The notes: generated by a model not told the origin, from the sequence alone. 54,475 nucleotides of DNA from Fulvitalea axinellae (GCF_036492835.1 NZ_AP025324.1:1-54475), one strand, 5' to 3'. Shown: positions 25,784 to 35,012, counted from the stretch's first letter. A program made the numbers and translations.

Positions 25784-27391
25784 ATGTCTGAAGACCAAAA
25801 GAACCAGCTCAAGACGAAGCTCTGGAAGATAGCCAATACCCTGCGCGGCAACATGAACGCCGACGAATTCCGCGACTACATCCTCGGATTCATATTCTAT
25901 AAATACCTCTCCGAAAAAATGGAGATCTACGCCGACCGCATTCTGCAGCCCGACGGCGTGAAATTCCTCGACATACCCGGAATGCCCGAGGCCGAAGACT
26001 ATTACGAAGCCATCAGGGAAGCCACCGTCGACAAGCTCGGATACTTCCTCCGACCCGAAGAGCTCTTCGCGCAGATAGCCGAACGCGGAAACGGCAAGGA
26101 CGAGGAACACCCCAACTTCATCCTCGACGACCTCGCCCGCATCCTCGACAACATACAGCGCTCCACCATGGGCACCGAGTCCGAAGACGATTTCGACCAC
26201 CTCTTCGAAGACATGGACCTCTCCAGCACCAAGCTCGGACGCACGCCCGACGACCGCAACAAGCTCATCGCCAAAGTGCTCTTCCACCTCGACCGCATCG
26301 ACTTCAAGCTCCACGACAGCGAGATCGACGTCCTCGGCGACGCCTACGAATACCTTATCGGGGAGTTCGCCAGCGGCGCCGGCAAAAAAGCGGGCGAATT
26401 TTATACCCCCCAAGAAGTCAGCACCGTGCTCGCCAAGCTCGTCACGACGGGCAAGACCCGCCTCCGTTCGGTATACGACCCCACCTGCGGCTCCGGATCC
26501 CTCCTCCTGCGCGTGTCCAAACAGCTTGAAAGGACCGATCCCGAAACCGGCGAGATAATCAGGAACGTAGGCTCCTTCACCGGCCAGGAACTCAACCGAA
26601 CCACCTACAACCTGGCGCGCATGAACATGATCCTGCACGACGTCCACTACCGCGACTTCGACATACGGCAGGAAGACACCCTCGAACGCCCGCAGCATAT
26701 CGACGAGCGCTTCGAGGCCATCGTGGCCAACCCGCCCTTCTCGGCCAACTGGTCCGCCAATCCCCTATTCGCCAACGATGACCGCTTCAGCGCCTACGGC
26801 AAGCTCGCTCCCAAATCCAAGGCCGACTTCGCCTTCGTGCAGCACATGATCCACCACCTCGACGAGGACGGAACCATGGCCATCGTACTCCCCCACGGCG
26901 TGCTCTTTCGCGGCGCGGCCGAAGGGCATATCCGCCGTTACCTCATCGAGGACCGCAATTACCTCGACGCCGTGATAGGACTGCCCGCGAACATTTTCTA
27001 CGGCACCTCCATCCCCACCTGCATACTCGTTTTCAAAAAATGCCGCGAGGCCGGCGACAACGTCATATTCATCGACGCCAGCCAACACTTCGAAAAGAAA
27101 AAGACGCAGAACTACCTCCGCGCCGAGGACATCCAACGCATGGTGGATACCTACGCTTCCCGCGCCCCGGAAGACAAATACAGCCACGCCGCCACGCTGG
27201 AGGAAATCGAAGAGAACGACTACAACCTCAACATTCCCCGCTACGTCGACACCTTCGAGGAAGAGGAACCCGTGGACCTGCAGGCCGTAACCGAACAGCT
27301 CCGCAACCTCGAAAACGACATGTCCCAAACCGACGGCCAAATCGACGCCTTCTGCCAAGAATTGGGAATCGAAAACCCCTTCCGATCATGA
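25784..27391 (+). CDS. hsdM: Type I restriction-modification methyltransferase subunit
   Basis: A 535-aa N6-adenine methyltransferase. The N-terminal HsdM helical domain starts KTKLWKIANTLRGNMNADEF and contains FIFYKYLSEKME. The SAM motif VYDPTCGSGSLLL has Asp232, and the catalytic NPPF motif (NPPFSANW) begins at Asn316. It works with HsdS and HsdR as the M2S methylase and the R2M2S nuclease. The layout of domains and the partner HsdR suggest the EcoR124 (type IC) group. The stop codon overlaps the hsdS ATG (ATGA), so the pair is translationally coupled. Confidence 0.96.
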   Translation: MSEDQKNQLKTKLWKIANTLRGNMNADEFRDYILGFIFYKYLSEKMEIYADRILQPDGVKFLDIPGMPEAEDYYEAIREATVDKLGYFLRPEELFAQIAERGNGKDEEHPNFILDDLARILDNIQRSTMGTESEDDFDHLFEDMDLSSTKLGRTPDDRNKLIAKVLFHLDRIDFKLHDSEIDVLGDAYEYLIGEFASGAGKKAGEFYTPQEVSTVLAKLVTTGKTRLRSVYDPTCGSGSLLLRVSKQLERTDPETGEIIRNVGSFTGQELNRTTYNLARMNMILHDVHYRDFDIRQEDTLERPQHIDERFEAIVANPPFSANWSANPLFANDDRFSAYGKLAPKSKADFAFVQHMIHHLDEDGTMAIVLPHGVLFRGAAEGHIRRYLIEDRNYLDAVIGLPANIFYGTSIPTCILVFKKCREAGDNVIFIDASQHFEKKKTQNYLRAEDIQRMVDTYASRAPEDKYSHAATLEEIEENDYNLNIPRYVDTFEEEEPVDLQAVTEQLRNLENDMSQTDGQIDAFCQELGIENPFRS

Positions 27392-28539
27392 GCAAGACAG
27401 AAAAGAGAAACGTGCCTGCGCTGAGGTTTCCGGAGTTTCAAGATGAGTGGGTTGAGAGAAGGTTAGAAGATTTATTTATTGAATTTAAAAGTGGCAAAAA
27501 TATAAAAGCCTCGAAAATCAACGATTCTGGTAATTACCCTGTGTACGGAGGAAATGGACTTAGAGGCTATACGGATATATTCTCTCATGATGGGGAATAT
27601 TTTTTAATAGGGCGACAAGGTGCACTTTGTGGAAATATTAATCGATTCTCGGGCAAGGCATTTGTCTCTGAACATGCGATAGCATGTAGATCAAATGATT
27701 TTTCCGACACTGAATGGTTAGCACAACGTTTGGATTATTTCAATCTTAATAGACTATCAGAGTCCTCTGCTCAACCAGGTTTATCCGTACAAAAATTACT
27801 TCGTTTTAAGCTTGTTGTTCCAACGAGATCCGAAGCCACCAAAATAGCCACCTTCCTAACCTCCGTCGACAAAAAAATCGCCCAAGTCCAAGAGAAAAAA
27901 CGCCTCAGCCAAGAATTCAAAAAAGGCATGATGCAGAAACTCTTCTCCCAACAAATCCGCTTCAAAGACGACCAAGGAAACGATTTCCCGGAGTGGGAGG
28001 AGAAAAGATTGGGGGATATCCTAATTGAATATAAGGAAAGGGTTGATGCGAATACCAATTTGCCAATTCTAACATCCTCCAGAAATGGCCTTTATCCACA
28101 AAAGGATTATTTTGCCAATAGAGAATTACAAAATGAGGGAGAATATGGAGTGGTCCCGAAAGGATTTTTTACTTATCGGCATATGAGTGATGATGCCACT
28201 TTTAAGTTTAACATTAATGAATATTGTGAAAGGGGTGCGATAAGCAAAGAATACCCTGTTTTCACAACGAAAGACTATAGCGCAAGATTCCTTTATGAAA
28301 TATTGAACAACGGCTCAGATTTCAAACGTTTTGCATTAACGCAAAAGCAAGGAGGGACAAGAACCCGTTTGTACTTCAAGAATTTGTGTAAAATGGTATT
28401 GAGTCTTCCAATATCTCAGGAAGCCACCAAAATAGCCACCTACCTCACGGCCCTCGACGACAAAATACAAAACCTCGAAAACCAGATCCGGCAGGCCAAA
28501 GCCTTCAAACAGGGCCTCCTCCAGCAAATGTTGGTATAA
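27388..28539 (+). CDS. hsdS: Type I restriction-modification specificity subunit
   Basis: A 383-aa specificity subunit with two target-recognition domains. TRD1 covers about residues 18-150 and TRD2 about 205-340. Each is followed by a matching helical spacer: EATKIATFLTSVDKKIAQ and EATKIATYLTALDDKIQN. The start ATG overlaps the hsdM stop by 4 bp, which fixes it. The two TRD-coding stretches (27,450-27,830 and 28,010-28,420) are clearly AT-richer than the hsdM-like GC-rich spacers, the footprint of TRD exchange by recombination. The DNA target cannot be read from the sequence. Confidence 0.95.
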   Translation: MSKTEKRNVPALRFPEFQDEWVERRLEDLFIEFKSGKNIKASKINDSGNYPVYGGNGLRGYTDIFSHDGEYFLIGRQGALCGNINRFSGKAFVSEHAIACRSNDFSDTEWLAQRLDYFNLNRLSESSAQPGLSVQKLLRFKLVVPTRSEATKIATFLTSVDKKIAQVQEKKRLSQEFKKGMMQKLFSQQIRFKDDQGNDFPEWEEKRLGDILIEYKERVDANTNLPILTSSRNGLYPQKDYFANRELQNEGEYGVVPKGFFTYRHMSDDATFKFNINEYCERGAISKEYPVFTTKDYSARFLYEILNNGSDFKRFALTQKQGGTRTRLYFKNLCKMVLSLPISQEATKIATYLTALDDKIQNLENQIRQAKAFKQGLLQQMLV

Positions 28540-28591
28540 ATTCGTTGAGAAAAATAGGCTTATATGACGGAATAATCTTTTTTCTATAAAA

Positions 28592-29329
28592 ATGCAGGAT
28601 ACAATTATTGCTATTACAAATGTTGTCTCGGGGATCATCATTATCGCCTTTTTTATCTTTCTTATGCGTTCTGTTTATTATTTCTCTTTTCTGAGACGAG
28701 AGAGAAGGCCAGTCAAAGAGGTACGTGTCAAAATAGGAGATAAGCTAAGTGAATTTAGAAGCTTAAGGAATACTCACCAATGTATTGATGAGTCTCTGGA
28801 AAAAAAATATCTAAAGACACTGATAGAATATCAAAAAATATCCGAAAACAATGTTACACCATTATACCGCTTTCAACCATATGCTGAAGCTATAAAAGTG
28901 TTTCTGCAAATGTTGGTCGGCTTCGCAATCGTATTTTTGATATTTGCCGAGCTTTTTTATAAGATGGGTGTCTTTGAATATACTTCACAGACATTTTATC
29001 TTTTCAATGAATCTTGGATTGTAAAATTAGTTACAGATAACTCGGAATTAGAGGATCTTATAAAGCAACCGATGTTAACCACGGTAGCGATTGGACTAGC
29101 CACGGCCACCGGCATCGAACTGGCATATATGCTCTTTACCCCCGGCCCGGATGAAGCCATACAACCCGTTACCATGGGCGTCGCCGCGTTGATTTTGGCC
29201 GAAATTGGCAAACCGGATTTCGAATTTACGATTGACCGCACCTTTTCGGTTGTCCTATTAGCCATGCTAATCCCCATTTTCTTGTGGGTAGAGCATTGGT
29301 TCAAGAATAAAGACGAGAAAAAAGAGTAG
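28592..29329 (+). CDS. Five-segment membrane protein embedded in the Type I locus
   Basis: A 245-aa protein with hydrophobic segments at about 8-28 (VVSGIIIIAFFIFLM), 107-125 (FLQMLVGFAIVFLIFAELF), 166-185, 191-207 and 218-235 (VVLLAMLIPIFLWV). A charged loop of about 80 residues follows the first segment. It shares no motif that I recognise. It sits between hsdS and an ATPase-HNH pair on the same strand, so it may be an effector or an anchor for either. Its stop codon TAG is supplied by the first bases of a palindromic repeat (GTAGAGACAGGG), so the original 3' end may have been longer. Confidence 0.75.
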   Translation: MQDTIIAITNVVSGIIIIAFFIFLMRSVYYFSFLRRERRPVKEVRVKIGDKLSEFRSLRNTHQCIDESLEKKYLKTLIEYQKISENNVTPLYRFQPYAEAIKVFLQMLVGFAIVFLIFAELFYKMGVFEYTSQTFYLFNESWIVKLVTDNSELEDLIKQPMLTTVAIGLATATGIELAYMLFTPGPDEAIQPVTMGVAALILAEIGKPDFEFTIDRTFSVVLLAMLIPIFLWVEHWFKNKDEKKE

Positions 29330-29352
29330 AGACAGGGCATGCCCTGTCTAAC
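29326..29352. repeat. CATGCC palindrome, copy 11 (supplies a stop codon)
   Basis: Perfect core GACAGGGCATGCCCTGTC. The TAG inside its leading GTAG (29327-29329) is the stop codon of the membrane-protein gene. Confidence 0.85.
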
Positions 29353-29391
29353 ACGCCCTGTATAATCATGACGATATCGGATGAATATCAT

Positions 29392-29421
29392 CGTAGGGGC
29401 CTCCTGCGTGTGCGCCCGTTC
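29392..29421. repeat. GTAGGGGC hairpin family, copy 1
   Basis: GTAGGGGCCTCCTGCGTGTG-CGCCCG; related hairpins lie at 31520-31551 and 38832-38862. Confidence 0.6.
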
Positions 29422-29526
29422 CTCTAGGTGGGGCCCCCGCCTTGCCTCCCAAAAACAATTTATCTATCTTCAACGCTTACGCAAATAAACCTTGCGAGTC
29501 ACCTTAAAACACAAGGCACCCAACCC

Positions 29527-30798
29527 ATGAAAATAAACCGCCTGTCCCTGCGGAACTTCAAAGGCTTCGACCAACGTTCCTTCGACTTCCATCCCAGCGT
29601 AAACGTCCTGATCGGAGACAACGGAACCGGTAAATCCTCCGTCCTCGACGCAGCCGCCTTCATGCTCGGCACATTCTTCATCGGCGTGGACGGCATTCCT
29701 ACATACGCCCTCAAAAACAGGGACAAAAGGCGCCTGATGGTAGACCGGAACAGCCTTGAGACGCAACTGCCGCTGAGCCTGGAGATAGAACACGAGATTG
29801 ACGGCGAAACCCTCGCCTGGCACCGCGACACCAACAGGGCTTCGGGAAATTCCACCACCTACGCCTCGGCCCGGGAGCTGGTTCGTAAGGCCCGGGAGCT
29901 TACGCAAGCCGTACGCGACGGCGACCGCGCTGACCTCCCCCTGATCGCATACTACGGCACCGAAAGGCTTTCCGAAGAGAAGAAAAGCAGAAAAAGCGGA
30001 AACAAAAAAAACGACGGTGGCTCTCGTCTCGAAGGCTATCGCGACGCCCTCGACCCACGCGCGATGAAAGAAAGGTTCATGGCCTGGTTCCGCGACGCAG
30101 AAACCGCCCGACTGCAGGATCTGCAGGACGAAACCCAAAGCCAGGACCTCTTGCTCTACCAAGCCTTCGTGGCTGTCTTGGGGGCTACGCTTCCCGATTG
30201 GGAAAATATCCATTACAATTTCAAAAGGAAGGATATCGTCGGAAAGGCTGGCGACGAGTGGAAAGAGTTCGAAAGCCTCAGCGCCGGATACAAAAGCATG
30301 GTCCGCCTCTGCGCCGACATCGCCTACAGGGCCATACGCCTCAATCCCCATCTCGGGGCCGAAGCGGTAACCGCAACCAAAGGAGTCGTCCTCGTCGACG
30401 AGATTGACATGCACCTGCATCCCAAATGGCAACGCGTGGTCGTCGATCGCCTCCAAACCGCCTTCCCGAACATACAGTTTCTGCTCACAACCCATTCGCC
30501 TTTCATAGTCCAGTCACTGAAAGCCGATGAGCTAATCAACCTCGACGACAACCGTATAGATGACGATCCCGACTCCCGGACGCTGGAGGACAACGCTCTT
30601 TTCATGGGGGTCGAAAGCGCCCACAGCGCCGAATTCGAGGAAAAACGACAGGTCAGTTATGATTTCTTCAAACTTCTCGAAGGGGAGGACAGTCCCGAAA
30701 ACAGGGCGCAGATAGACCTCCTGATAGAAAGGACCACGGACCCCGTATTCCGGGCCAAACTGGAAATCGAACGCCTCATCAAATTCGGAAAAGCATGA
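29527..30798 (+). CDS. PtuA-like (Septu) AAA/ABC-type ATPase
   Basis: A 423-aa ATPase of the SMC/OLD-like AAA class. Walker A GDNGTGKSS spans residues 30-38, the signature-like SLSAGYKSM starts at 250, Walker B is VVLVDEIDMHLHP with Asp291 and Glu292, and the H-loop LTTHSPFIVQS has His323. MKINRLSLRNFKGFDQ is the typical start, so I reject an upstream frame extension of 33 codons. It overlaps the HNH gene by 4 bp (ATGA). ATPase plus a small HNH protein is the Septu (PtuAB) antiphage layout; in that system the ATPase is thought to sense and gate the nuclease. The same pair also appears beside retrons, but no reverse transcriptase is here. Confidence 0.85.
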   Translation: MKINRLSLRNFKGFDQRSFDFHPSVNVLIGDNGTGKSSVLDAAAFMLGTFFIGVDGIPTYALKNRDKRRLMVDRNSLETQLPLSLEIEHEIDGETLAWHRDTNRASGNSTTYASARELVRKARELTQAVRDGDRADLPLIAYYGTERLSEEKKSRKSGNKKNDGGSRLEGYRDALDPRAMKERFMAWFRDAETARLQDLQDETQSQDLLLYQAFVAVLGATLPDWENIHYNFKRKDIVGKAGDEWKEFESLSAGYKSMVRLCADIAYRAIRLNPHLGAEAVTATKGVVLVDEIDMHLHPKWQRVVVDRLQTAFPNIQFLLTTHSPFIVQSLKADELINLDDNRIDDDPDSRTLEDNALFMGVESAHSAEFEEKRQVSYDFFKLLEGEDSPENRAQIDLLIERTTDPVFRAKLEIERLIKFGKA

Positions 30799-31496
30799 GA
30801 CCGGTAAACAGGGGCCCACGCCCCCTCGACAACGAAGGAAACCCGAGGCAATTCGAAAAATACAAGCGCGCTTTCCGTTATCTGATCGATCGCATTGGCA
30901 GCTATTGTTCCTATTGCGAAAGACGCCTTGCCTCGAACTTGGCCGTGGAACACGTCCAGCCCAAAACGCCGGTGCCGGCTCTCGAACTCGAATGGGACAA
31001 CTTCTTGCTCGGATGCGTCAACTGCAATTCCACCAAAGGGGATACCGTACCCACCATGGCCAACTACCCTTGGCCCGACAGCGAAAACTCTTTTCGCTAT
31101 TACGACTGCGACGCCGAAGGACGAGTCATACCCAAAGAGGGCCTAAACCCCCAAGACAGGCTGAAAGCTGAAAAGATGATCAGGCTTACCGGGCTGGACA
31201 AGACACAACCGGAAGAAGGGACTTCCGATTGGGAAGAAGCCTCCGATCGTAGGCAGGAACAGCGTATTAAGTCCCTGATGGAGTCCGAAGAGAAACGGAT
31301 CGCTTATGAACAGATGCCCTCCGAAGTCCGTCCCCATTTTATTTCTTTTCTGGTCACTATCGTCGAAGCCGACGGCTTCTGGTCCGTCTGGATGCGCGCT
31401 TTCCAAGACTTTCCCGAAGTCCAACAAGCCCTAATCCAAGCCCTACCCGGTACCACCGCCCAACATTTCCAAACCGCGGACACCGATACCCCTTAA
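30795..31496 (+). CDS. PtuB-like (Septu) HNH nuclease
   Basis: A 233-aa HNH endonuclease. The zinc-supported HNH core is visible: SYCSYCERRLASNLAVEHVQ with Cys38, Cys41 and the catalytic-region His53, then FLLGCVNCNSTKGD with Cys74, Cys77 and Asn78. This arrangement matches the TIGR02646-type HNH proteins that accompany AAA ATPases. The C-terminal 100 residues are helical and acidic. It is translationally coupled to the ATPase and probably cleaves nucleic acid when the ATPase is triggered. Confidence 0.85.
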   Translation: MRPVNRGPRPLDNEGNPRQFEKYKRAFRYLIDRIGSYCSYCERRLASNLAVEHVQPKTPVPALELEWDNFLLGCVNCNSTKGDTVPTMANYPWPDSENSFRYYDCDAEGRVIPKEGLNPQDRLKAEKMIRLTGLDKTQPEEGTSDWEEASDRRQEQRIKSLMESEEKRIAYEQMPSEVRPHFISFLVTIVEADGFWSVWMRAFQDFPEVQQALIQALPGTTAQHFQTADTDTP

Positions 31497-31519
31497 AACA
31501 CCAGCCTCCCCAATAGTCA

Positions 31520-31551
31520 CGTAGGGGCGCACCTGCGCGCGCGCCCGTTCC
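31520..31551. repeat. GTAGGGGC hairpin family, copy 2
   Basis: CGTAGGGGCGCACCTGCGCG-CGCGCCCG; self-complementary GGGGCGC/GCGCCC. Confidence 0.65.
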
Positions 31552-31573
31552 CCAAAATAGCCTGAAAGGCTTA

Positions 31574-31610
31574 CATTCACCAGCCTGGGGCATCGCCCTA
31601 GGTCCACGTC
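31574..31610. repeat. CCTAGGGC hairpin family, copy 1
   Basis: CCTGGGGCATCGCCCTAGG hairpin with flanks ATTCACCAG and TCCACG; the partner is at 37845-37880. Confidence 0.65.
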
Positions 31611-31880
31611 CCATCCCCACAACACCTTTAAATCTATATTTTTTGATTTAAAAACACTTAATAATCAAATAAACAAAGACCTTAAAATACATTCCCCTTC
31701 ATTCTTTCCTATTTATATCATACCCCTTATCTTTAGGTCATATTTTTCGGTCGCGCTATTTACCATTTCGGCGCGTGACGATCTTACGGCGACAGGATAA
31801 CAGGGCTTAATCAGCCCGACACCCGCCCTTAGTTTTAGGGGCCTTGTGTTTTCATCCGTTATTTTCGGCGTTACTTACCG

Positions 31881-31934
31881 CCGTCGCCGGGTTCTTACCC
31901 GGTAACGGACATCACCTCCGGGTTCCTACCCGGA
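31881..31934. repeat. Two-hairpin element, copy 3
   Basis: GCCGGGTTCTTACCCGG, spacer TAACGGACATCACCT, then CCGGGTTCCTACCCGG. Confidence 0.8.
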
Positions 31935-32037
31935 CCGCGCCAAGGATATCGCCATTCGCCCGATTTTTAACCGGTGACCGATTTTTTCAGACCTCAAAAC
32001 CAAGGAAATGCAGACCTTGCCCCCGGATACGCCCGTC

Positions 32038-34944
32038 ATGACGGAAAACAAAAAATCAGGCTACCAATCCGAAGCCGTGCTCGAAAACAAGCTAATCCAA
32101 AAGCTTGTCGAAATGGGCTACAAGCCCGCCAACCTCCCCGACGAACGCGCCCTGATCCAAAACCTGAGAACGCAACTCGAAGCCCACAACAAGACAAGCT
32201 TCTCCGACACCGAATTTGCGCAAATCCAGAACACCCTCGCCAAAGGCTCCTCCGTATTCGAAAAGTCGAAAGCCCTCCGCACCAAGCAGGAATACGTTCG
32301 CGACGACGGCACCACGGCCTACTACCATTTCCTCGATACCGACCATTGGTGCCGTAACCGCTTTCAGGTCGTCCAGCAGGTGACCATGGAAGGCAAATAC
32401 AAAAACCGCTACGACGTCACCCTGCTCATCAACGGGCTTCCCCTCGTCCAGATCGAACTCAAGCGCCGGGGCCTAGAGCTCAAGGAGGCTTTCAACCAGA
32501 CCGGCCGTTACCAAAAACACTCCTACGGAGCGGGAATGGGCCTGTTCCAGTATATCCAGATATTCGTCATCTCAAACGGCGTCAACACCAAGTACTACGC
32601 CAACAACCGCAAGCAGTCTTTCAAGCAGACTTTCTTCTGGTCCGACAAGGAAAACCAACCCAAAAAAGAACTTCTCGACGACTTCACTCCAGCCTTCCTC
32701 GAACCTTGCCACCTGGCCAAGATGGTATGCAAATACATCGTCCTCAACCAGACCGACAAGATTCTCATGGTGCTCCGCCCCTATCAATATTACGCGGTGG
32801 AGGCCATCGTCGACAAAGTCAAGAACAGTAATAAAAACGGATATATCTGGCACACCACCGGTTCGGGCAAGACCCTCACCTCCTTCAAGGCTAGCCAGAT
32901 AATCCGCGACATGCCCGAGGTCGACAAAGTGGTCTTCGTCGTCGACCGTCGCGACCTCGACTACCAGACCATCAGGGAGTTCGACGCCTTCTCCCCCGGT
33001 TGCGTAGAGGCCAATGAGCGCACAAGGGATCTCGTCGACAAATTCGGCGACGACACCAAACTCATCGTCACCACCCTGCAAAAGCTCAACAACGCCGTCA
33101 CCCGCCGATACAAAAACCGCATGGAGGCCAGGGCCTCCCAATCTGTCGTCTTCATCTTCGACGAATGCCACCGCTCCCAGTTCGGCGACACCCACAAGAC
33201 CATCTGCGAATTCTTCCCCAAACACCAGATGTTCGGTTTTACCGGTACGCCCATTTTCGCGGAAAATGCCGCCAAAAACAGGCTCGGCAAGCGTACAACC
33301 AAAGACCTCTTCGGCGAAGCCCTGCACAAATACGTCATCACCGATGCTATCCGCGACGAAAATGTCCTCCGCTTCTCCGTCGAATATATCGGACGATACC
33401 GCAAAAAATCCAGCGCCACGCTTCTCGATATCGAAGTAGAGGATATCGACCGCAAGGAGCTGATGGACTCGCCCAAGCGCCTCGAAAAAATCGTAGACTA
33501 CATCATCGCTAACCACCCCCGCAAAACATACGGCTCAAACGCCGTCGCAAGGCTCCAGCCTTGTGACTCTTCTGCCAGCAAGGCTCCAGCCTTGCCCCAA
33601 ACAAAAAACCAAAAACCGAATTTCACGGGCATGTTTTGCGTCAGCAACGTCGAGACGCTCATCAAATACTACGAATTCTTCCAAGAGAAAAAGAACCAAG
33701 GCCTGCACAAGCTCACCATAGGGACCATTTTCAGCTATCAGCCCAACGAGGCCGACCAAGACGCCGACGGATATTTCGACAATGAGGAAGTAACGCCGCA
33801 TTCCCGCGAAAAGCTCGACGAGTTCATAGGCCATTACAACAGCCGCTTCAACACCAAGTACAGCACCAAGGATCCGGAGACTTTCCAGAACTATTACAAA
33901 GACCTCTCGAAGCGCGTAAAAAACAGGGAAATAGACATCCTGCTGGTCGTTAACATGTTCCTGACCGGATTCGACTCCAAACCACTCAACACGCTCTACG
34001 TCGACAAAAACCTCAAACACCACGGCCTCATCCAAGCCTATTCCCGGACAAACCGGATCTTGAACGAGAAAAAATCGCAGGGCAACATCGTCGTATTCCG
34101 AAACCTCAAGGAAGCCACCGACAAGGCCATTACCCTCTTCAGCAACAAGGACGCCGTTGAAGAGATCCTCATGGAGCCCTTCGAAAACTATCTGGACTAT
34201 TTCGAAGAGGCCTACCGCAAGCTCCTGTCTATCGCACCCACCGTAGACGCCGTGGACCGGCTCCCTTCCGAAAAGGAGGAACTGGATTTCATCCAGGCTT
34301 TCCGCAAGCTCATGAGGCTCAAAAACACCATGCGGACCTTTGCCGAATTCGAATGGGAACAACTCGCCATGGACGAACAGACCTTCGAAGACTATAAGAG
34401 CAAGTACCTGGACCTCTACGACAAGGCCCGTCAGCCCAAAGAGAAAGTGTCCGTCCTTGATGACGTCGACTTCGAGCTCGAACTCATCCACCGAGATCAG
34501 ATCAACGTGGCTTACATACTCCGCCTCCTGGCTGAACTCAAGAACGAGCCCCAAGGCGAATCCGAAGAAAAGAAAAAAGCAATCCTCGACCTCATTGGAG
34601 GCGAAGCCACCCTCCGAAGCAAACGCGAGCTCATCGAGAAATTCATCGAAGAGAACCTCCCCCAAATCCGCGACACCGACACCATCCCCGACGAGTTCGA
34701 CGTCTTCTGGGAAAAAGAGACCCAGGAAGCCCTCACCCGCATGATCGACGGAGAAGGCCTGTCACGCCCCAAAACCGTCCAGAAAATCAAAGAATACCTC
34801 CATACCCCAAAAACCATCCAGCAACACGAAGCCCTCGACATGCTACAGAAACAACCCTCCATCCTCCTCCGCAAAAAAATAGGCCAACAAATCATCAACG
34901 CCTTCAACACCTTCTTCGAAACCTTCATCCACAACACCCCCTAA
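32038..34944 (+). CDS. hsdR: Type I restriction endonuclease subunit
   Basis: A 968-aa motor-nuclease subunit that translocates and cuts unmethylated DNA. The PD-(D/E)xK nuclease shows Asp126 in YDVTLLING and Glu140/Lys142 in QIELKRRG. The helicase shows Walker A TGSGKT (Lys278), DECH at 375-378 and FGFTGTPIF. Start chosen as MTENKKSGYQSE, which matches relatives; an ATG 30 bp upstream is possible. Uniquely, residues about 502-520 (AVARLQPCDSSASKAPALPQ) are encoded by a two-hairpin repeat inserted in frame, just before the conserved NFTGMFCVSNVETLIKYYE. It is separated from hsdMS by three unrelated genes but lies in the same direction. Confidence 0.95.
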   Translation: MTENKKSGYQSEAVLENKLIQKLVEMGYKPANLPDERALIQNLRTQLEAHNKTSFSDTEFAQIQNTLAKGSSVFEKSKALRTKQEYVRDDGTTAYYHFLDTDHWCRNRFQVVQQVTMEGKYKNRYDVTLLINGLPLVQIELKRRGLELKEAFNQTGRYQKHSYGAGMGLFQYIQIFVISNGVNTKYYANNRKQSFKQTFFWSDKENQPKKELLDDFTPAFLEPCHLAKMVCKYIVLNQTDKILMVLRPYQYYAVEAIVDKVKNSNKNGYIWHTTGSGKTLTSFKASQIIRDMPEVDKVVFVVDRRDLDYQTIREFDAFSPGCVEANERTRDLVDKFGDDTKLIVTTLQKLNNAVTRRYKNRMEARASQSVVFIFDECHRSQFGDTHKTICEFFPKHQMFGFTGTPIFAENAAKNRLGKRTTKDLFGEALHKYVITDAIRDENVLRFSVEYIGRYRKKSSATLLDIEVEDIDRKELMDSPKRLEKIVDYIIANHPRKTYGSNAVARLQPCDSSASKAPALPQTKNQKPNFTGMFCVSNVETLIKYYEFFQEKKNQGLHKLTIGTIFSYQPNEADQDADGYFDNEEVTPHSREKLDEFIGHYNSRFNTKYSTKDPETFQNYYKDLSKRVKNREIDILLVVNMFLTGFDSKPLNTLYVDKNLKHHGLIQAYSRTNRILNEKKSQGNIVVFRNLKEATDKAITLFSNKDAVEEILMEPFENYLDYFEEAYRKLLSIAPTVDAVDRLPSEKEELDFIQAFRKLMRLKNTMRTFAEFEWEQLAMDEQTFEDYKSKYLDLYDKARQPKEKVSVLDDVDFELELIHRDQINVAYILRLLAELKNEPQGESEEKKKAILDLIGGEATLRSKRELIEKFIEENLPQIRDTDTIPDEFDVFWEKETQEALTRMIDGEGLSRPKTVQKIKEYLHTPKTIQQHEALDMLQKQPSILLRKKIGQQIINAFNTFFETFIHNTP
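33542..33597. repeat. Two-hairpin element, copy 4, in frame inside hsdR
   Basis: CAAGGCTCCAGCCTTG occurs at 33548-33563 and identically at 33579-33594, with a 15-nt spacer starting TGAC. This is the same architecture as the intergenic copies. The frame stays open through it. Confidence 0.85.
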
Positions 34945-34957
34945 AACCGTCCCGTCC

Positions 34958-34998
34958 CGTAGAGGCATGGCATGCCTTGTCTCACACGAGGATGGTCA
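34958..34998. repeat. CATGCC palindrome, copy 12
   Basis: CGTAGAGGCATGGCATGCCT-TGTCTCACACGAGGATGGTC, 14 bp after the hsdR stop. Confidence 0.8.
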
Positions 34999-35012
34999 GA
35001 CGCCAACAAACA

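Larger units (their letters stand above)
31497..32037. other. Repeat-rich spacer before hsdR
   Basis: It holds two hairpin families and a two-hairpin element (listed separately) and an AT-rich stretch (31620-31740) suited to a promoter for hsdR. I see no gene. Confidence 0.5.

Noticed and set aside
27040-27387. Upstream extension of hsdS in the same frame
   Set aside because: It lies entirely inside hsdM in another frame; the overlapping ATG at 27388 gives the normal start.
29428-29526. 33-codon upstream extension of the PtuA-like ATPase
   Set aside because: It is spacer sequence next to a hairpin repeat; MKINRLSLRNFKGF is the typical start of such ATPases.
29527-31496. Retron (Ec78-type) reading of the ATPase-HNH pair
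   Set aside because: No reverse transcriptase or msr/msd-like structure is adjacent; plain Septu fits better.
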